Source: Erysipelotrichaceae bacterium
GTDB taxonomy: Bacteria > Bacillota_I > Bacilli_A > RFN20 > DUOF01
Reading direction: 5' to 3'
DNA: 64,000 nucleotides
NCBI GenBank assembly: GCA_015058985.1
Contig: SVBH01000003.1
Span: forward strand, 1-64,000
The notes beneath the pieces are model-generated. The model did no database searches, was not told where the DNA came from, and saw only the letters and a program-made list of their open reading frames with translations. This document shows positions 39,783-49,105 of this stretch, piece after piece; the first letter of the stretch is position 1, and every line of letters starts with the position of its first letter. The position numbers were made by a program, and so were the translations under genes.

Positions 39783-39808
39783 AAGGAGAAATTTTTCTCC
39801 TTTTTATT
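39780..39808 (+). terminator. Terminator after ABC exporter
   Basis: aaaaggagaaatttttctcctttttatt. Confidence 0.7.
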
Positions 39809-39841
39809 TTAATTATATTATATAATACCTTTGGTGATATC

Positions 39842-40639
39842 ATGGATAGAATAGATATAGTATTAGTAAAAAACGGGTATTTTGATAGTAGAGAAAATGC
39901 CAAAAAAGCTATAACTATGGGTCTTGTTTTAGATTCCAACAATAAAGTTATAACTAAACCCGCTTTAAAAGTAGAAGTAAACGCAAAATTCACCATTTTA
40001 GGAGAAGTATGTCCTTTTGTTTCTAGAGGTGGCTATAAACTAGAAAAAGCAATCCAAGAGTTTAATCTTACTTTAAAAGATAAAGTAATGTTAGACATTG
40101 GTGCTTCTACAGGTGGTTTTACTGATTGTGCCCTACAAAATGGAGTAAGAAAGGTTTACTGTATTGATGTTGGACATGATCAATTACATCAAAAAATCAA
40201 AAATAATCCTTTTGTTATTAATAAAGAAGGAACAGATTTTAAAAAGATGGATAAATCAGAAATAGAAGACATTATTGACTTTGCCTCTATGGATGTTAGT
40301 TTTACTTCTTCTACTTTACTATTTCCAAAGCTTCAAGAATTATTGAAACAAGATGGAATTGCAGTCATACTAATTAAGCCTCAATTTGAAGCAGGAAAAG
40401 AAAATATAAGTAAAAATGGGATTGTTAAAGATAAGGATGTCCATATTGAAGTTATAAATAAAATTATACAAAGCGCCATAGATAATAATTTCAGTATTTT
40501 AAATCTAACTTACTCACCCGTCAAAGGAGATAAAAGTGGAAATATTGAATACTTAATTGAATTACTAAATAGAAAAAATAATAGCAAAAAAATCAACATT
40601 GAAAAAATAGTTAATCAAGCTTTCAATAATTTAAAATAA
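39842..40639 (+). CDS. tlyA: TlyA family rRNA (cytidine-2'-O)-methyltransferase
   Basis: S4 domain (MDRIDIVLVKNGYFDSRENAKKAI), VMLDIGASTGGFTDCALQNGVRKVYCIDVGHDQLHQKI. Confidence 0.93.
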   Translation: MDRIDIVLVKNGYFDSRENAKKAITMGLVLDSNNKVITKPALKVEVNAKFTILGEVCPFVSRGGYKLEKAIQEFNLTLKDKVMLDIGASTGGFTDCALQNGVRKVYCIDVGHDQLHQKIKNNPFVINKEGTDFKKMDKSEIEDIIDFASMDVSFTSSTLLFPKLQELLKQDGIAVILIKPQFEAGKENISKNGIVKDKDVHIEVINKIIQSAIDNNFSILNLTYSPVKGDKSGNIEYLIELLNRKNNSKKINIEKIVNQAFNNLK

Positions 40640-40711
40640 GATTTGGATTCCCAAATCTTTTTATTTTAGGCATCTCTGTTTTTTTCACCTATTAATAATT
40701 AAGGAGGAAAC

Positions 40712-41083
40712 TATGATCATGAAATTTGAACAAGTGATTGATTTTTAGAGATTGAAAGTAAAGAAATATAACGGACCAGATAAATATCCTTTAGATTTAA
40801 TAAAAAGAAAAAACATTTTTCTGTCATAGTTGATGTTGACAGTAAAAATAAAAGTATGAGTGGTTATTCTACTTCAACAGCTGATAGTAAAGCTTATGAT
40901 TCTAGATTAAAAAAAATGTCAGTAAATCCAAATCCTAATGATACAGGTAATTCATATATTTCAAAGCAAAGATTTACTAAACCTGAAAATACCTTTTCTA
41001 AACCTTATGGCAATTGGCATTTGTCCGAGGAAGATGAAAAGTATGTTGATTCTTTAGAAGAAAAGTATAAAAAAAGGCATTAA
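40712..41083 (+). pseudogene. Degraded small ORF with internal stops/frameshifts between tlyA and recN
   Basis: RBS + ATG at ~40712 (MIMKFEQVIDF*); joining frames gives ...KYNGPDKYPLDLIKRKKHFSVIVDVDSKNKSMSGYSTSTADSKAYDSRLKK.... The track ORF 40856-41083 is the 3' fragment. Confidence 0.55.
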
Positions 41084-41085
41084 AA

Positions 41086-41143
41086 AAACATAGCCGAACC
41101 TTTAAAGGAACCGTCAAAGTAATCTGAACCAAGGACTATGTAT
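41086..41143 (+). other. Possible structured RNA element of unknown type
   Basis: acatagccgaacctttaaaggaaccgtcaaagtaatctgaaccaaggactatgta: closing stem acatag-cc/gg-a-ctatgt and three GAACC motifs. Confidence 0.3.
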
Positions 41144-41286
41144 GTGTATAGTATATATTTATTTTTTGTAAAAAACAACAATTTTATAAATTATCAACCA
41201 ATAATAAATTATTCAATTAATATTACAAAAAACTTAACCTATTATCATTAAAATGATACAATAATAACAAATATGGAGGTGAATAT

Positions 41287-42927
41287 ATGTTAGAACAATT
41301 AAATATTAAAAATTTAGCAATTATTGATGATTTATCAATAGATTTTGAACCTGGTTTTACTGTTCTAACAGGAGAAACTGGAGCAGGTAAATCTATCATT
41401 ATAGATGGAATTGGATTATTGCTAGGTAATCGAATGAATTCATCTCTTATTAGAACAGGAGCTAGTAAAGCTTATGTAGAAGGGTGTTTTAGGTTGTCTG
41501 ATTTTAATAGACAAAGACTTTTAGATTTTGACATTGAAGATGACCTACTTGTTATCTCTAAAGATTTATATGCTGATGGTAGATCTATTACCAAAGTAAA
41601 TGGAAGAATTGTTCCTTTATCAACTTTAAGAGAAATTAGTGCTTACATCATCAATATTCATTCTCAATTTGATAACCAATATTTATTTTATCCTTCTTAC
41701 CATGAATTATTGTTAAATAATTTTGCCAAAAATTATTTAGAAAAAAATTTAGAAAACTACCAAAGTTCATATAATAAATACAAACTTTTATCTAAAGAAC
41801 TGGAAGAAATAAAAGATTTAAACTTTGACCCTGAAGTAGAAAAAGACTTAAAAAATCAATTAAATGAAATTGAAAATCTTAATTTACAAGAAAATGAAAT
41901 TGAAGAATTAGAAATAGAGCAAAAAAGAATATCAAATTTTGCTAAATTAAATGATAAGGTTAACGAAGCTGTGTCTTGTCTTGATGATGAAAAAGGTGCA
42001 CTTGAAACTTTATATTATGCTAAAAGAAGTTTAGAGTTAATAAGTGATGATCCAGTTTTTTCTAAATATGCTGAAATGCTAGAAAGTATTTATACCGATA
42101 CATCAGAATTAGTTTTTTCTTTAAAAAGAGATTTCGATAATTTAGATATTGATCCTTATAGACTAGAAGAAATTACTAATCGAATTAGCCAAATTAATAG
42201 AATCAAAAATAAATATGGTTCTACCTATCAAGATATTGAAAAAGCTAAACTTAATCTTCAACAAGCATTAGACAACATGACTAATAAAACAATTCGAATC
42301 TCTGAACTAGAAAAAGAATTATCACTAGTTAAAAAGCAATTAGAAGATAAGGCTAATGTTTTAACTAACATAAGACAAAAATACGCTTTAGAATTATGTG
42401 CGTTAGTCAAAAAAGAATTAAAAGATTTATATTTAGAAAATATAACAATAGAATTTAAATTTAAAAAAGTTGATTTTAAGGAAAATGGTGTGGATTATGT
42501 AGAACTATATGTAAGTTTTAACAAAGGAGAAGAAATCAAACCATTAGCCAAAGTTTCCTCTGGAGGAGAACTAAGTAGAGTGATGTTAGGTTTAAAATCT
42601 ATCTTCAATAAACTATTTAATTTAGAAACCATTATTTTTGATGAAGTAGATTCAGGAGTTAGCGGTCGAGTCGCTAATGCCGTAGCAGAAAAAATGAAAT
42701 CTATGTCTTCTTATCTACAAGTAATTTGCATTACCCATTTACCAAATGTCGCCGCTATTGCAGATAATCATTATAAAGTAAGTAAACAAATTAAAAACAA
42801 CAAAACTGCAACTTCAATTCTAAAATTAAACGATGAAGAAAGAGTAAAAGAAATTGCTTCAATGATGTTTGGAGACAACGTAGATAATTCTTCACTCGAA
42901 ACAGCTCGAAAAATGTTGTTTAAATAA
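41287..42927 (+). CDS. recN: DNA repair protein RecN
   Basis: MLEQLNIKNLAIIDDLSIDFEPGFTVLTGETGAGKSIIIDGIGLLLG...; SSGGELSRVMLGLKSIF, IIFDEVDSGVSGRVANAVAEKM. Confidence 0.97.
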   Translation: MLEQLNIKNLAIIDDLSIDFEPGFTVLTGETGAGKSIIIDGIGLLLGNRMNSSLIRTGASKAYVEGCFRLSDFNRQRLLDFDIEDDLLVISKDLYADGRSITKVNGRIVPLSTLREISAYIINIHSQFDNQYLFYPSYHELLLNNFAKNYLEKNLENYQSSYNKYKLLSKELEEIKDLNFDPEVEKDLKNQLNEIENLNLQENEIEELEIEQKRISNFAKLNDKVNEAVSCLDDEKGALETLYYAKRSLELISDDPVFSKYAEMLESIYTDTSELVFSLKRDFDNLDIDPYRLEEITNRISQINRIKNKYGSTYQDIEKAKLNLQQALDNMTNKTIRISELEKELSLVKKQLEDKANVLTNIRQKYALELCALVKKELKDLYLENITIEFKFKKVDFKENGVDYVELYVSFNKGEEIKPLAKVSSGGELSRVMLGLKSIFNKLFNLETIIFDEVDSGVSGRVANAVAEKMKSMSSYLQVICITHLPNVAAIADNHYKVSKQIKNNKTATSILKLNDEERVKEIASMMFGDNVDNSSLETARKMLFK

Positions 42928-42973
42928 TCAAAAACTACACAAACTATATTGTAACTTTAAGGAGGTGCAAATA

Positions 42974-44020
42974 GTGAAACGTAGTTTTTTTTCTGTTATA
43001 ATTGCTCTTTTTATTTTCTTGATAACTCCTATTATTATTCATGCAAAAGAAGTAATTCTAGGAGGCAATAACATTGGAATTGAGCTTAAAACTCCTGGAC
43101 TCATGGTTTCTGGCACATATGATGTAGGTTCATATAATCCATCAAAAGATGCAAACATCAAAAAAGGAGATATTATCATAAAAGTAAATGGTCAAAAAAT
43201 TGCATCAATAGATGACTTTATTGCTATTTTATCCAAGCAAACAAAAAATGAAGTTTCCTTCAAAGTAGAATTATTAAGAAAAGAGCAAACAATATTTACT
43301 AATATGAAAGTAATAAGAGAAGATTCAACCTCTCCTTGGAAAACTGGACTATTTGTAAAAGAGAGAATATTAGGAACAGGAACCTTAACATATTATGATC
43401 CTGAAAATCATACTTATGGGGCATTAGGTCATAAAATGTCTAGTGCTGATAACGCCAGTAGTTTTGAAACAGGTAATATTTTTACTAGTTATGTAAATGG
43501 GATCAAAAAATCCTCAAATGGTAATCCAGGGCAAAAAATAGCAACTATCAATGAAGAAGATCATATTGGAGATATTACTTTTAACAATGAATATGGTATT
43601 TATGGAAACTATAAAATGACTGAAAATAGTTTTAAAATAGAGACAGCTTCTATTAATGAAGTACAGCCAGGTAAGGCCTACATCTATACAGTTTTAGATG
43701 GAGATAAAATCGAAAAATATGAAATTGAAATAATCAGACTAAAAAAACAAAACAAAATAGATACAAAAGGTATATCTTTTAAAATAGTCGATGAGAAATT
43801 GTTAAAGAAGACAGGTGGGGTAGTTTCTGGTATGAGTGGTTCCCCTATCGTCCAAAATGGAAAATTGATTGGAGCAGTAACTCATGTTGTCGTTGATAAA
43901 GTAAACTATGGGCATGGAATATATATAGATTGGATGTTAGAACAATCAAATATAATAAGCAAGAATAAAAATCTTGCTTTTTTTAATAAAAAAGGGCTTA
44001 TGCCCTTGGTTTTAATTTAA
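42974..44020 (+). CDS. spoIVB: SpoIVB-like peptidase (S55, PDZ domain)
   Basis: PDZ region, GALGH and GMSGSPIVQNGKLIGAVTHV catalytic motifs, synteny downstream of recN. GTG at 42974 after aaggaggtgcaaata is the likely start; the track's 42965 lies in the SD. Confidence 0.9.
   Translation: MKRSFFSVIIALFIFLITPIIIHAKEVILGGNNIGIELKTPGLMVSGTYDVGSYNPSKDANIKKGDIIIKVNGQKIASIDDFIAILSKQTKNEVSFKVELLRKEQTIFTNMKVIREDSTSPWKTGLFVKERILGTGTLTYYDPENHTYGALGHKMSSADNASSFETGNIFTSYVNGIKKSSNGNPGQKIATINEEDHIGDITFNNEYGIYGNYKMTENSFKIETASINEVQPGKAYIYTVLDGDKIEKYEIEIIRLKKQNKIDTKGISFKIVDEKLLKKTGGVVSGMSGSPIVQNGKLIGAVTHVVVDKVNYGHGIYIDWMLEQSNIISKNKNLAFFNKKGLMPLVLI
43957..44013. terminator. Two hairpin terminators embedded in the spoIVB 3' coding end
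   Basis: agcaagaataaaaatcttgcttttttt (plus) and aagggcttatgccctt (convergent, T-run on minus). Confidence 0.65.
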
Positions 44021-45218
44021 TTTGATCATTAAATTTTTCTTTACATTCATTAAAAATTTTATTCAAAATCTGATTTTTTACCATCTCATCTTTTTGATTA
44101 TAATAATCATATTTATCTAACAATTTTTCTCTATGATTTAGTATTTTTTCATATATTTCCTCATTATCTATCACTAAAACCATTTTAGATAAACGAGATA
44201 GACTAAATGTATTATACCCGTCATCATATTTAAATCCCTTTAAATTGAAATATTGTTTAGCAGTTAAATCATTTTTTACTGCAAAATTTAACCCTCTACG
44301 ATATAAAGTGGTTTTATAAAATTTACTTCCTAATTTACGATCAGGGTAAGCTTTCAATAAATCATCTAAATAGGATCTCTCATCAGCAGTAAGTTCAAAA
44401 GTTCTATTCGTAGTTGGCTCATAACCAAAATATTCTAACAATTGATGATATGTTATAGTTCCTTCAGGAAAATATTCTGCCAAATGTCTTATTTTTCTTA
44501 CAAGATTAGGTTCATTTTTTTCTATTGATTGTCTACTAAGATTTTCCTTGCCATATTTTCGAACATAATCATGCAATAAGTTTTCAACTTCCTCTAAATA
44601 GTTAATTTGTTCCATTGAACTTTTAAGTCTAACTCCAAACATCAACATCAAATAATTATTAAAAGGAATATCTTCTTTTTTAGCATCATACCTCATAGTA
44701 CGCATTAAAAGATGGCTATCCTCTATATTGAAAACAGAATCTACATAACCATTTTCGTCCTTTAAAGAATTTAAAATTTTCCAAATATCAGTATTTAAAC
44801 GTCTTGTCTTAGCTAAAGTCTCATCATATTCATAACCACATAATTTATATATTTCCTTAGTATTCAATCCTGTTTTTTTACGATATCCATTTAACAATTC
44901 GTAATAAGGTAACTCTCTCTTAGGATTATAAATAGAATTACCATTAGCAATGTGTTCATCAATTTCTTTTTTTAATCTGTCAAAAGTAATATCTTGTTTA
45001 ACCGATTTTCGATAAAACCCTGCTTCTTCGATAATATCATTAATATTAGAAGGAAGTCCTTTGGCACGATCCAATTTTAAAATTTTATTCAAAAGAGCGA
45101 TGATCTCATTTGGTAATTCTCTTTTAAGAACGTCCAAATTGCCACCATTAGTTTTATATTCCATTAATTTTGCTCTCAATTGTTTAATTAAATTCTTTCT
45201 TTCATCCATTTTACTCAC
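43998..45218 (-). CDS. Protein of unknown function (406 aa, repeated 'GY/GF + basic' homing-endonuclease-associated-like motifs)
   Basis: Single ORF with RBS. Repeated units such as 'SNINDIIEEAGFYRK', 'NTKEIYKLCGYEYDE', 'TITYHQLLEYFGYEP', 'TAKQYFNLKGFKYDD' suggest a repeated small DNA-binding-like module. Confidence 0.65.
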   Translation of the reverse strand: MSKMDERKNLIKQLRAKLMEYKTNGGNLDVLKRELPNEIIALLNKILKLDRAKGLPSNINDIIEEAGFYRKSVKQDITFDRLKKEIDEHIANGNSIYNPKRELPYYELLNGYRKKTGLNTKEIYKLCGYEYDETLAKTRRLNTDIWKILNSLKDENGYVDSVFNIEDSHLLMRTMRYDAKKEDIPFNNYLMLMFGVRLKSSMEQINYLEEVENLLHDYVRKYGKENLSRQSIEKNEPNLVRKIRHLAEYFPEGTITYHQLLEYFGYEPTTNRTFELTADERSYLDDLLKAYPDRKLGSKFYKTTLYRRGLNFAVKNDLTAKQYFNLKGFKYDDGYNTFSLSRLSKMVLVIDNEEIYEKILNHREKLLDKYDYYNQKDEMVKNQILNKIFNECKEKFNDQIKLKPRA

Positions 45219-45332
45219 CTAAAACTTACTATCTTCATAGTAACTTTTTTTCTTTTTATTTTCAATAAAACGGACTTAATTTGTTATTTTATTATTTAAA
45301 TATTGTGTTAAAATATTAAGGAGGGATGTAAA

Positions 45333-46583
45333 GTGAAATTAAATACTAAAAGAATCATTTATATAGGATTAGCTTTTTTTACGATATTAATGTTATGGCA
45401 AGTTTACAATAGTTATTGTCCTCTTATGCTAAGAGACTTACTTACAAATAGATTCCAGGGAGATGTTGAATACCTTATAGGTATTATCATGGCTCTTGAT
45501 AATATGCTAGCTTTGTTTATGCTGCCTTTATTTGGAAATCTTTCAGATAAAACAAAGAGTAAATATGGAAAAAGAATGCCTTATATCTTTATAGGAACTA
45601 TACTAGCATTAATCATTTTTCCCTTCATACCAATTTTTTATATCAATAACAGTTTAGTAGGAACGTTAATTTCAATGGCTTTAATCCTACTTATTATGAA
45701 TATGTATCGAAATCCTGCTGTTTCTCTTATGCCTGATATTACTCCTAAACCTTTAAGAGCAAAGGCCAATGGTATTATCAATTTAATTGGATACATAGGA
45801 GCAATATTTGCAGGTGCACTAGCACTTGTATTCACTGATAGAAAATCTTATCTTTATACATTTGTTATCACCTCAATACTTATGGCAATAGCTCTTATTG
45901 TCTTAGTAATGAAGATAAATGAAAATAAAATCTCCTTAGAAGTAAAAAAAGATTTAGAAGAAGGAGAAAAAATAGCAGAGCTAAACGAACCAATCAAAGA
46001 AAACAAGGTTCTTTCCAAAGAAGATAAAAAAGATTTAATTATAATTATCATTTCTGTCTTTATTTGGTTTATGGGTTTCAATGCTATGGAAACTTTTTGG
46101 TCTAGCTATGGAGATATTTATTTAAAGACTAATTCTTGGTCATTAGGAACAATTATCTTAACGATTTCTTCTATTTTAACATTTGTTCCAGCAGGAAATT
46201 TATCTACTAGGATTGGTCGAAAAAAAATTATTCAAATAGGTCTCTTACTAATCATTATAGCTTTAGGTGGAGCTACTTTTATCAAATCATTTAACATTTT
46301 ATTAATGTTATGTATGTCTTTATGTGGAATTGGATGGGCAATGGTAAATGTTGCTTCTTATCCAATGGTAGTGGAACTTGCATCTAATTCAGATAATGGT
46401 AAATATACTGGTTATTACTATACAAGTTCAATGATTGCTCAAAGTATAACACCATGCTTTGTAGGGCTTCTTTTAGGAAAAATTGGATGGAGATATTTCT
46501 TCGTCTATTCATTTGTATTTATGATACTAGCTATCATTATATTTTCTTTCGTTTCAAATAAAAAACAACTTAAATCTAAATAG
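45333..46583 (+). CDS. MFS transporter (SLC45/GPH sugar-transporter-like)
   Basis: 12-TM-like protein; GNLSDKTKSKYGKRMPYIFIGT motif. Confidence 0.85.
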   Translation: MKLNTKRIIYIGLAFFTILMLWQVYNSYCPLMLRDLLTNRFQGDVEYLIGIIMALDNMLALFMLPLFGNLSDKTKSKYGKRMPYIFIGTILALIIFPFIPIFYINNSLVGTLISMALILLIMNMYRNPAVSLMPDITPKPLRAKANGIINLIGYIGAIFAGALALVFTDRKSYLYTFVITSILMAIALIVLVMKINENKISLEVKKDLEEGEKIAELNEPIKENKVLSKEDKKDLIIIIISVFIWFMGFNAMETFWSSYGDIYLKTNSWSLGTIILTISSILTFVPAGNLSTRIGRKKIIQIGLLLIIIALGGATFIKSFNILLMLCMSLCGIGWAMVNVASYPMVVELASNSDNGKYTGYYYTSSMIAQSITPCFVGLLLGKIGWRYFFVYSFVFMILAIIIFSFVSNKKQLKSK

Positions 46584-46594
46584 GAGGTTTTAAT

Positions 46595-47491
46595 ATGCCA
46601 GCTGATTATATGCATTATATTTTCGCAGATAAGACTATCAAAAAAGGTCAAAAGAAAATTGCCACTTTAGCATCTCAGGGTCCTGATATTTTCTTTTTCT
46701 ATGGGCTTGTATTATTACCTAGAAAAAATGGAAAAGAAATCAGAAAATTTGGTCATCATTTACATCGTATTAATCCTTTTGAAGTTTATAATTATTTAAT
46801 AAATTACTCTCTTGCCCAAGAAAAGAAAAAGCAAGATATCTTATTATCTTTTACTAAAGGATTTATTTATCATTACACTTTAGATCGTAAAATGCACCCT
46901 TACGTCTTAGACAAATCAGGACACAATGATATAAATAAAAAAAGAAAAAAGGTTTCTATCGATCATGAATATTTAGAATCTGCTATGGATGTTTTAATAG
47001 CTAATCATTTTGAATATTATTTAGAGCCAAATTCAATGTATGATTTACCAATTGAGCAAATAACCTTGGTCAGTGTAATGTTATCTAATATGGCTAAAGA
47101 TGTTTTCAATATTGACTATATTAAAGATGATACCTATTTGAAAGCTTTTAAGGATTTTAAAAAGATTAAGAAAATTTTATATTCTAAAAATGGTAAAAAG
47201 AAAAAAATCTTTGATTTTTTCTTTAGAAATACCCCACTAAGTGCTATGTCTCATCCAGTCAGAATTAAAGAAGAATATCTTGATTGTTTAAATGAAAAAA
47301 GAGCTGCTTGGGTTTGTCCTAACACTAAGAAAAAAAGAACTGAATCTGTTCTAGAACTATTTGACGCTGCTAAAATTGATGCTCTAATGGTAGATGAAAT
47401 TATTAAAAAAGCAGTCAGAAAAGAAGATTTTACAGCTGATTTGAAATATTTCATTGGAAATATTAATCACCTAGGATTAAAATTTAAATAA
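46595..47491 (+). CDS. Zinc-dependent phospholipase C-like protein
   Basis: MPADYMHYIFADKTIKKG...ASQGPDIFFFYG...FGHHLHRI...FTKGFIYHYTLDRKMHPYV...SIDHEYLESAMD: His/Asp pattern of the ZnDPC family. Confidence 0.75.
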   Translation: MPADYMHYIFADKTIKKGQKKIATLASQGPDIFFFYGLVLLPRKNGKEIRKFGHHLHRINPFEVYNYLINYSLAQEKKKQDILLSFTKGFIYHYTLDRKMHPYVLDKSGHNDINKKRKKVSIDHEYLESAMDVLIANHFEYYLEPNSMYDLPIEQITLVSVMLSNMAKDVFNIDYIKDDTYLKAFKDFKKIKKILYSKNGKKKKIFDFFFRNTPLSAMSHPVRIKEEYLDCLNEKRAAWVCPNTKKKRTESVLELFDAAKIDALMVDEIIKKAVRKEDFTADLKYFIGNINHLGLKFK

Positions 47492-47530
47492 TTTGAATAA
47501 ATATCTTTTATCCTTCCTATACTTTAATAG

Positions 47531-47719
47531 GTGAACAAAATGGATAAAAATACAGAAAAATTAAATGCTCAAAAAAAATTAGCCAATATCTTTTTTGAAA
47601 TGGGTATGGATGAAGAAGTAGTATCTTGCGTTACAGGTCTTAATAGAGAAGATACCCTTTCTATAAAAAAAGACGTTAAAACAAAAAAAGGTAAAGTAGA
47701 TATTGATTTAAAAAAATAA
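47531..47719 (+). CDS. Small protein, resembles the C-terminal helix-turn motif of PD-(D/E)XK/Rpn-type proteins
   Basis: KKLANIFFEMGMDEEVVSCVTGLNREDTLSIKKD; clear short ORF before metK. Confidence 0.5.
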   Translation: MNKMDKNTEKLNAQKKLANIFFEMGMDEEVVSCVTGLNREDTLSIKKDVKTKKGKVDIDLKK

Positions 47720-47750
47720 ACATTTTATAATGAATACATAATTAAGAAAA

Positions 47751-47897
47751 ACTCTTATGCAGAACTATGGAGGTTAAGGGACCAATGAAGTAGTAGCAAC
47801 CCTTATGATTAAGAAGGTGCTTTCCCTAAGCGAGTAATCGAACGATAAGAGGAGTACTATTAGCATGCATAGAACTCCCTTGTGGAGTTTTTTCTTT
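47751..47897 (+). ncRNA. SAM-I (S-box) riboswitch with terminator, upstream of metK
   Basis: ctcttatgcagaactatggaggttaagggaccaatgaag...gcaaccc...aaggtgctttccc...cgataagag; terminator aactcccttgtggagtttttt. Confidence 0.9.
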
Positions 47898-47916
47898 TTT
47901 ATAGAAAGGAATTTTT

Positions 47917-49074
47917 ATGAAAAATATTTTTAGTTGTGAAAGCGTAAGCAAAGGTCATCCTGATAAAGCTGCTGACCAAATAGCAGATGCAATCTTGGAT
48001 GAGTGCTTAAAAATTGATAGTAATGCAAGATGTGCTATCGAATGTCTGATTACCAAAGACGTCTTAATTTTAGGAGGAGAAGTATCTTTAAATGGTTATG
48101 TCAACTTTGAAAAAGTTGCTAGAAATGCTTTAAAAAGTATAGGATATAGTTCTTCTTTTATTGATTTTGATCCTGAAGAAGGAAAAATAGTCAATTTGAT
48201 TAAAGAACAATCTCCTGATATTTATCAAGCTGTTTTTAAAGAAGAAATAGCAGCAGGAGACCAAGGAATAATGTTTGGTTATGCTACAAATGAAACAAAA
48301 GAATTTTTACCTTTACCATTTGTAATTGCAAATAAATTGTTAGAAAAAGCAGATTCTTTGAGAAAACAAGGTTTATTTAAATATGCTAAAACCGATATGA
48401 AAAGCCAAGTAAGTTATGACTATGATAGAAAAAATATAACTTGCATCCTTATTTCCATTCAACATTCTGAAAATTATGAAGAAAAAGAATTTAGAAATTA
48501 TATAAAAAATGAAATAGTTTATCCTCTGATTAAAGAATATAATCTAAATGAAGACTTTAACTTAATCATTAATCCAAGTGGTAAATTTATTATTGGTGGA
48601 CCAGCAGGAGATACAGGCGTAACAGGAAGAAAAATAGTTGCTGATAGTTATGGTGGTATAGCTAGATGTGGAGGAGGAGCATTCTCAGGTAAAGATCCTT
48701 CCAAAGTTGATAGAAGCGCAGCATATATGGCTCGATATATTTGTAAAAATTTGGTAGCCGCTAATTTAGTATCAAAATGCGAATTACAAATAGGATACGC
48801 AATTGGTATTAAAACTCCTATTTCTATCCATTTAGAAACATATGGTACTGAAAATATTTCTAAAGATATGATATTAGAAATAATTTCAAAAACATTTGAT
48901 TTATCTGTCCAAGGAATAATAAAACATTTAAGATTACAAACGCCTATTTATTCGAACACTTCTTGTTATGGTCATTTTGGTAAAAATAATTTACCTTGGG
49001 AAAAATTAGATAAAGTAGAAGAAATAAAAAGTTATGTTGATAACTACAACATTTTAATTAATCACTCTTTTTAA
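47917..49074 (+). CDS. metK: S-adenosylmethionine synthetase
   Basis: SCESVSKGHPDKAADQIADAILD, GDQGIMFGYA, GGGAFSGKDPSKVDRSAAY. Confidence 0.98.
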   Translation: MKNIFSCESVSKGHPDKAADQIADAILDECLKIDSNARCAIECLITKDVLILGGEVSLNGYVNFEKVARNALKSIGYSSSFIDFDPEEGKIVNLIKEQSPDIYQAVFKEEIAAGDQGIMFGYATNETKEFLPLPFVIANKLLEKADSLRKQGLFKYAKTDMKSQVSYDYDRKNITCILISIQHSENYEEKEFRNYIKNEIVYPLIKEYNLNEDFNLIINPSGKFIIGGPAGDTGVTGRKIVADSYGGIARCGGGAFSGKDPSKVDRSAAYMARYICKNLVAANLVSKCELQIGYAIGIKTPISIHLETYGTENISKDMILEIISKTFDLSVQGIIKHLRLQTPIYSNTSCYGHFGKNNLPWEKLDKVEEIKSYVDNYNILINHSF

Positions 49075-49105
49075 ATGATATAATTGAGACCTAAGGAGTG
49101 ATATT

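Noticed and set aside
47531-47719. Small ORF before metK as a transposase remnant
   Set aside because: It has its own start and compact length and no flanking inverted repeats; only a weak resemblance to the Rpn/PD-(D/E)XK C-terminus, so left as a small protein.
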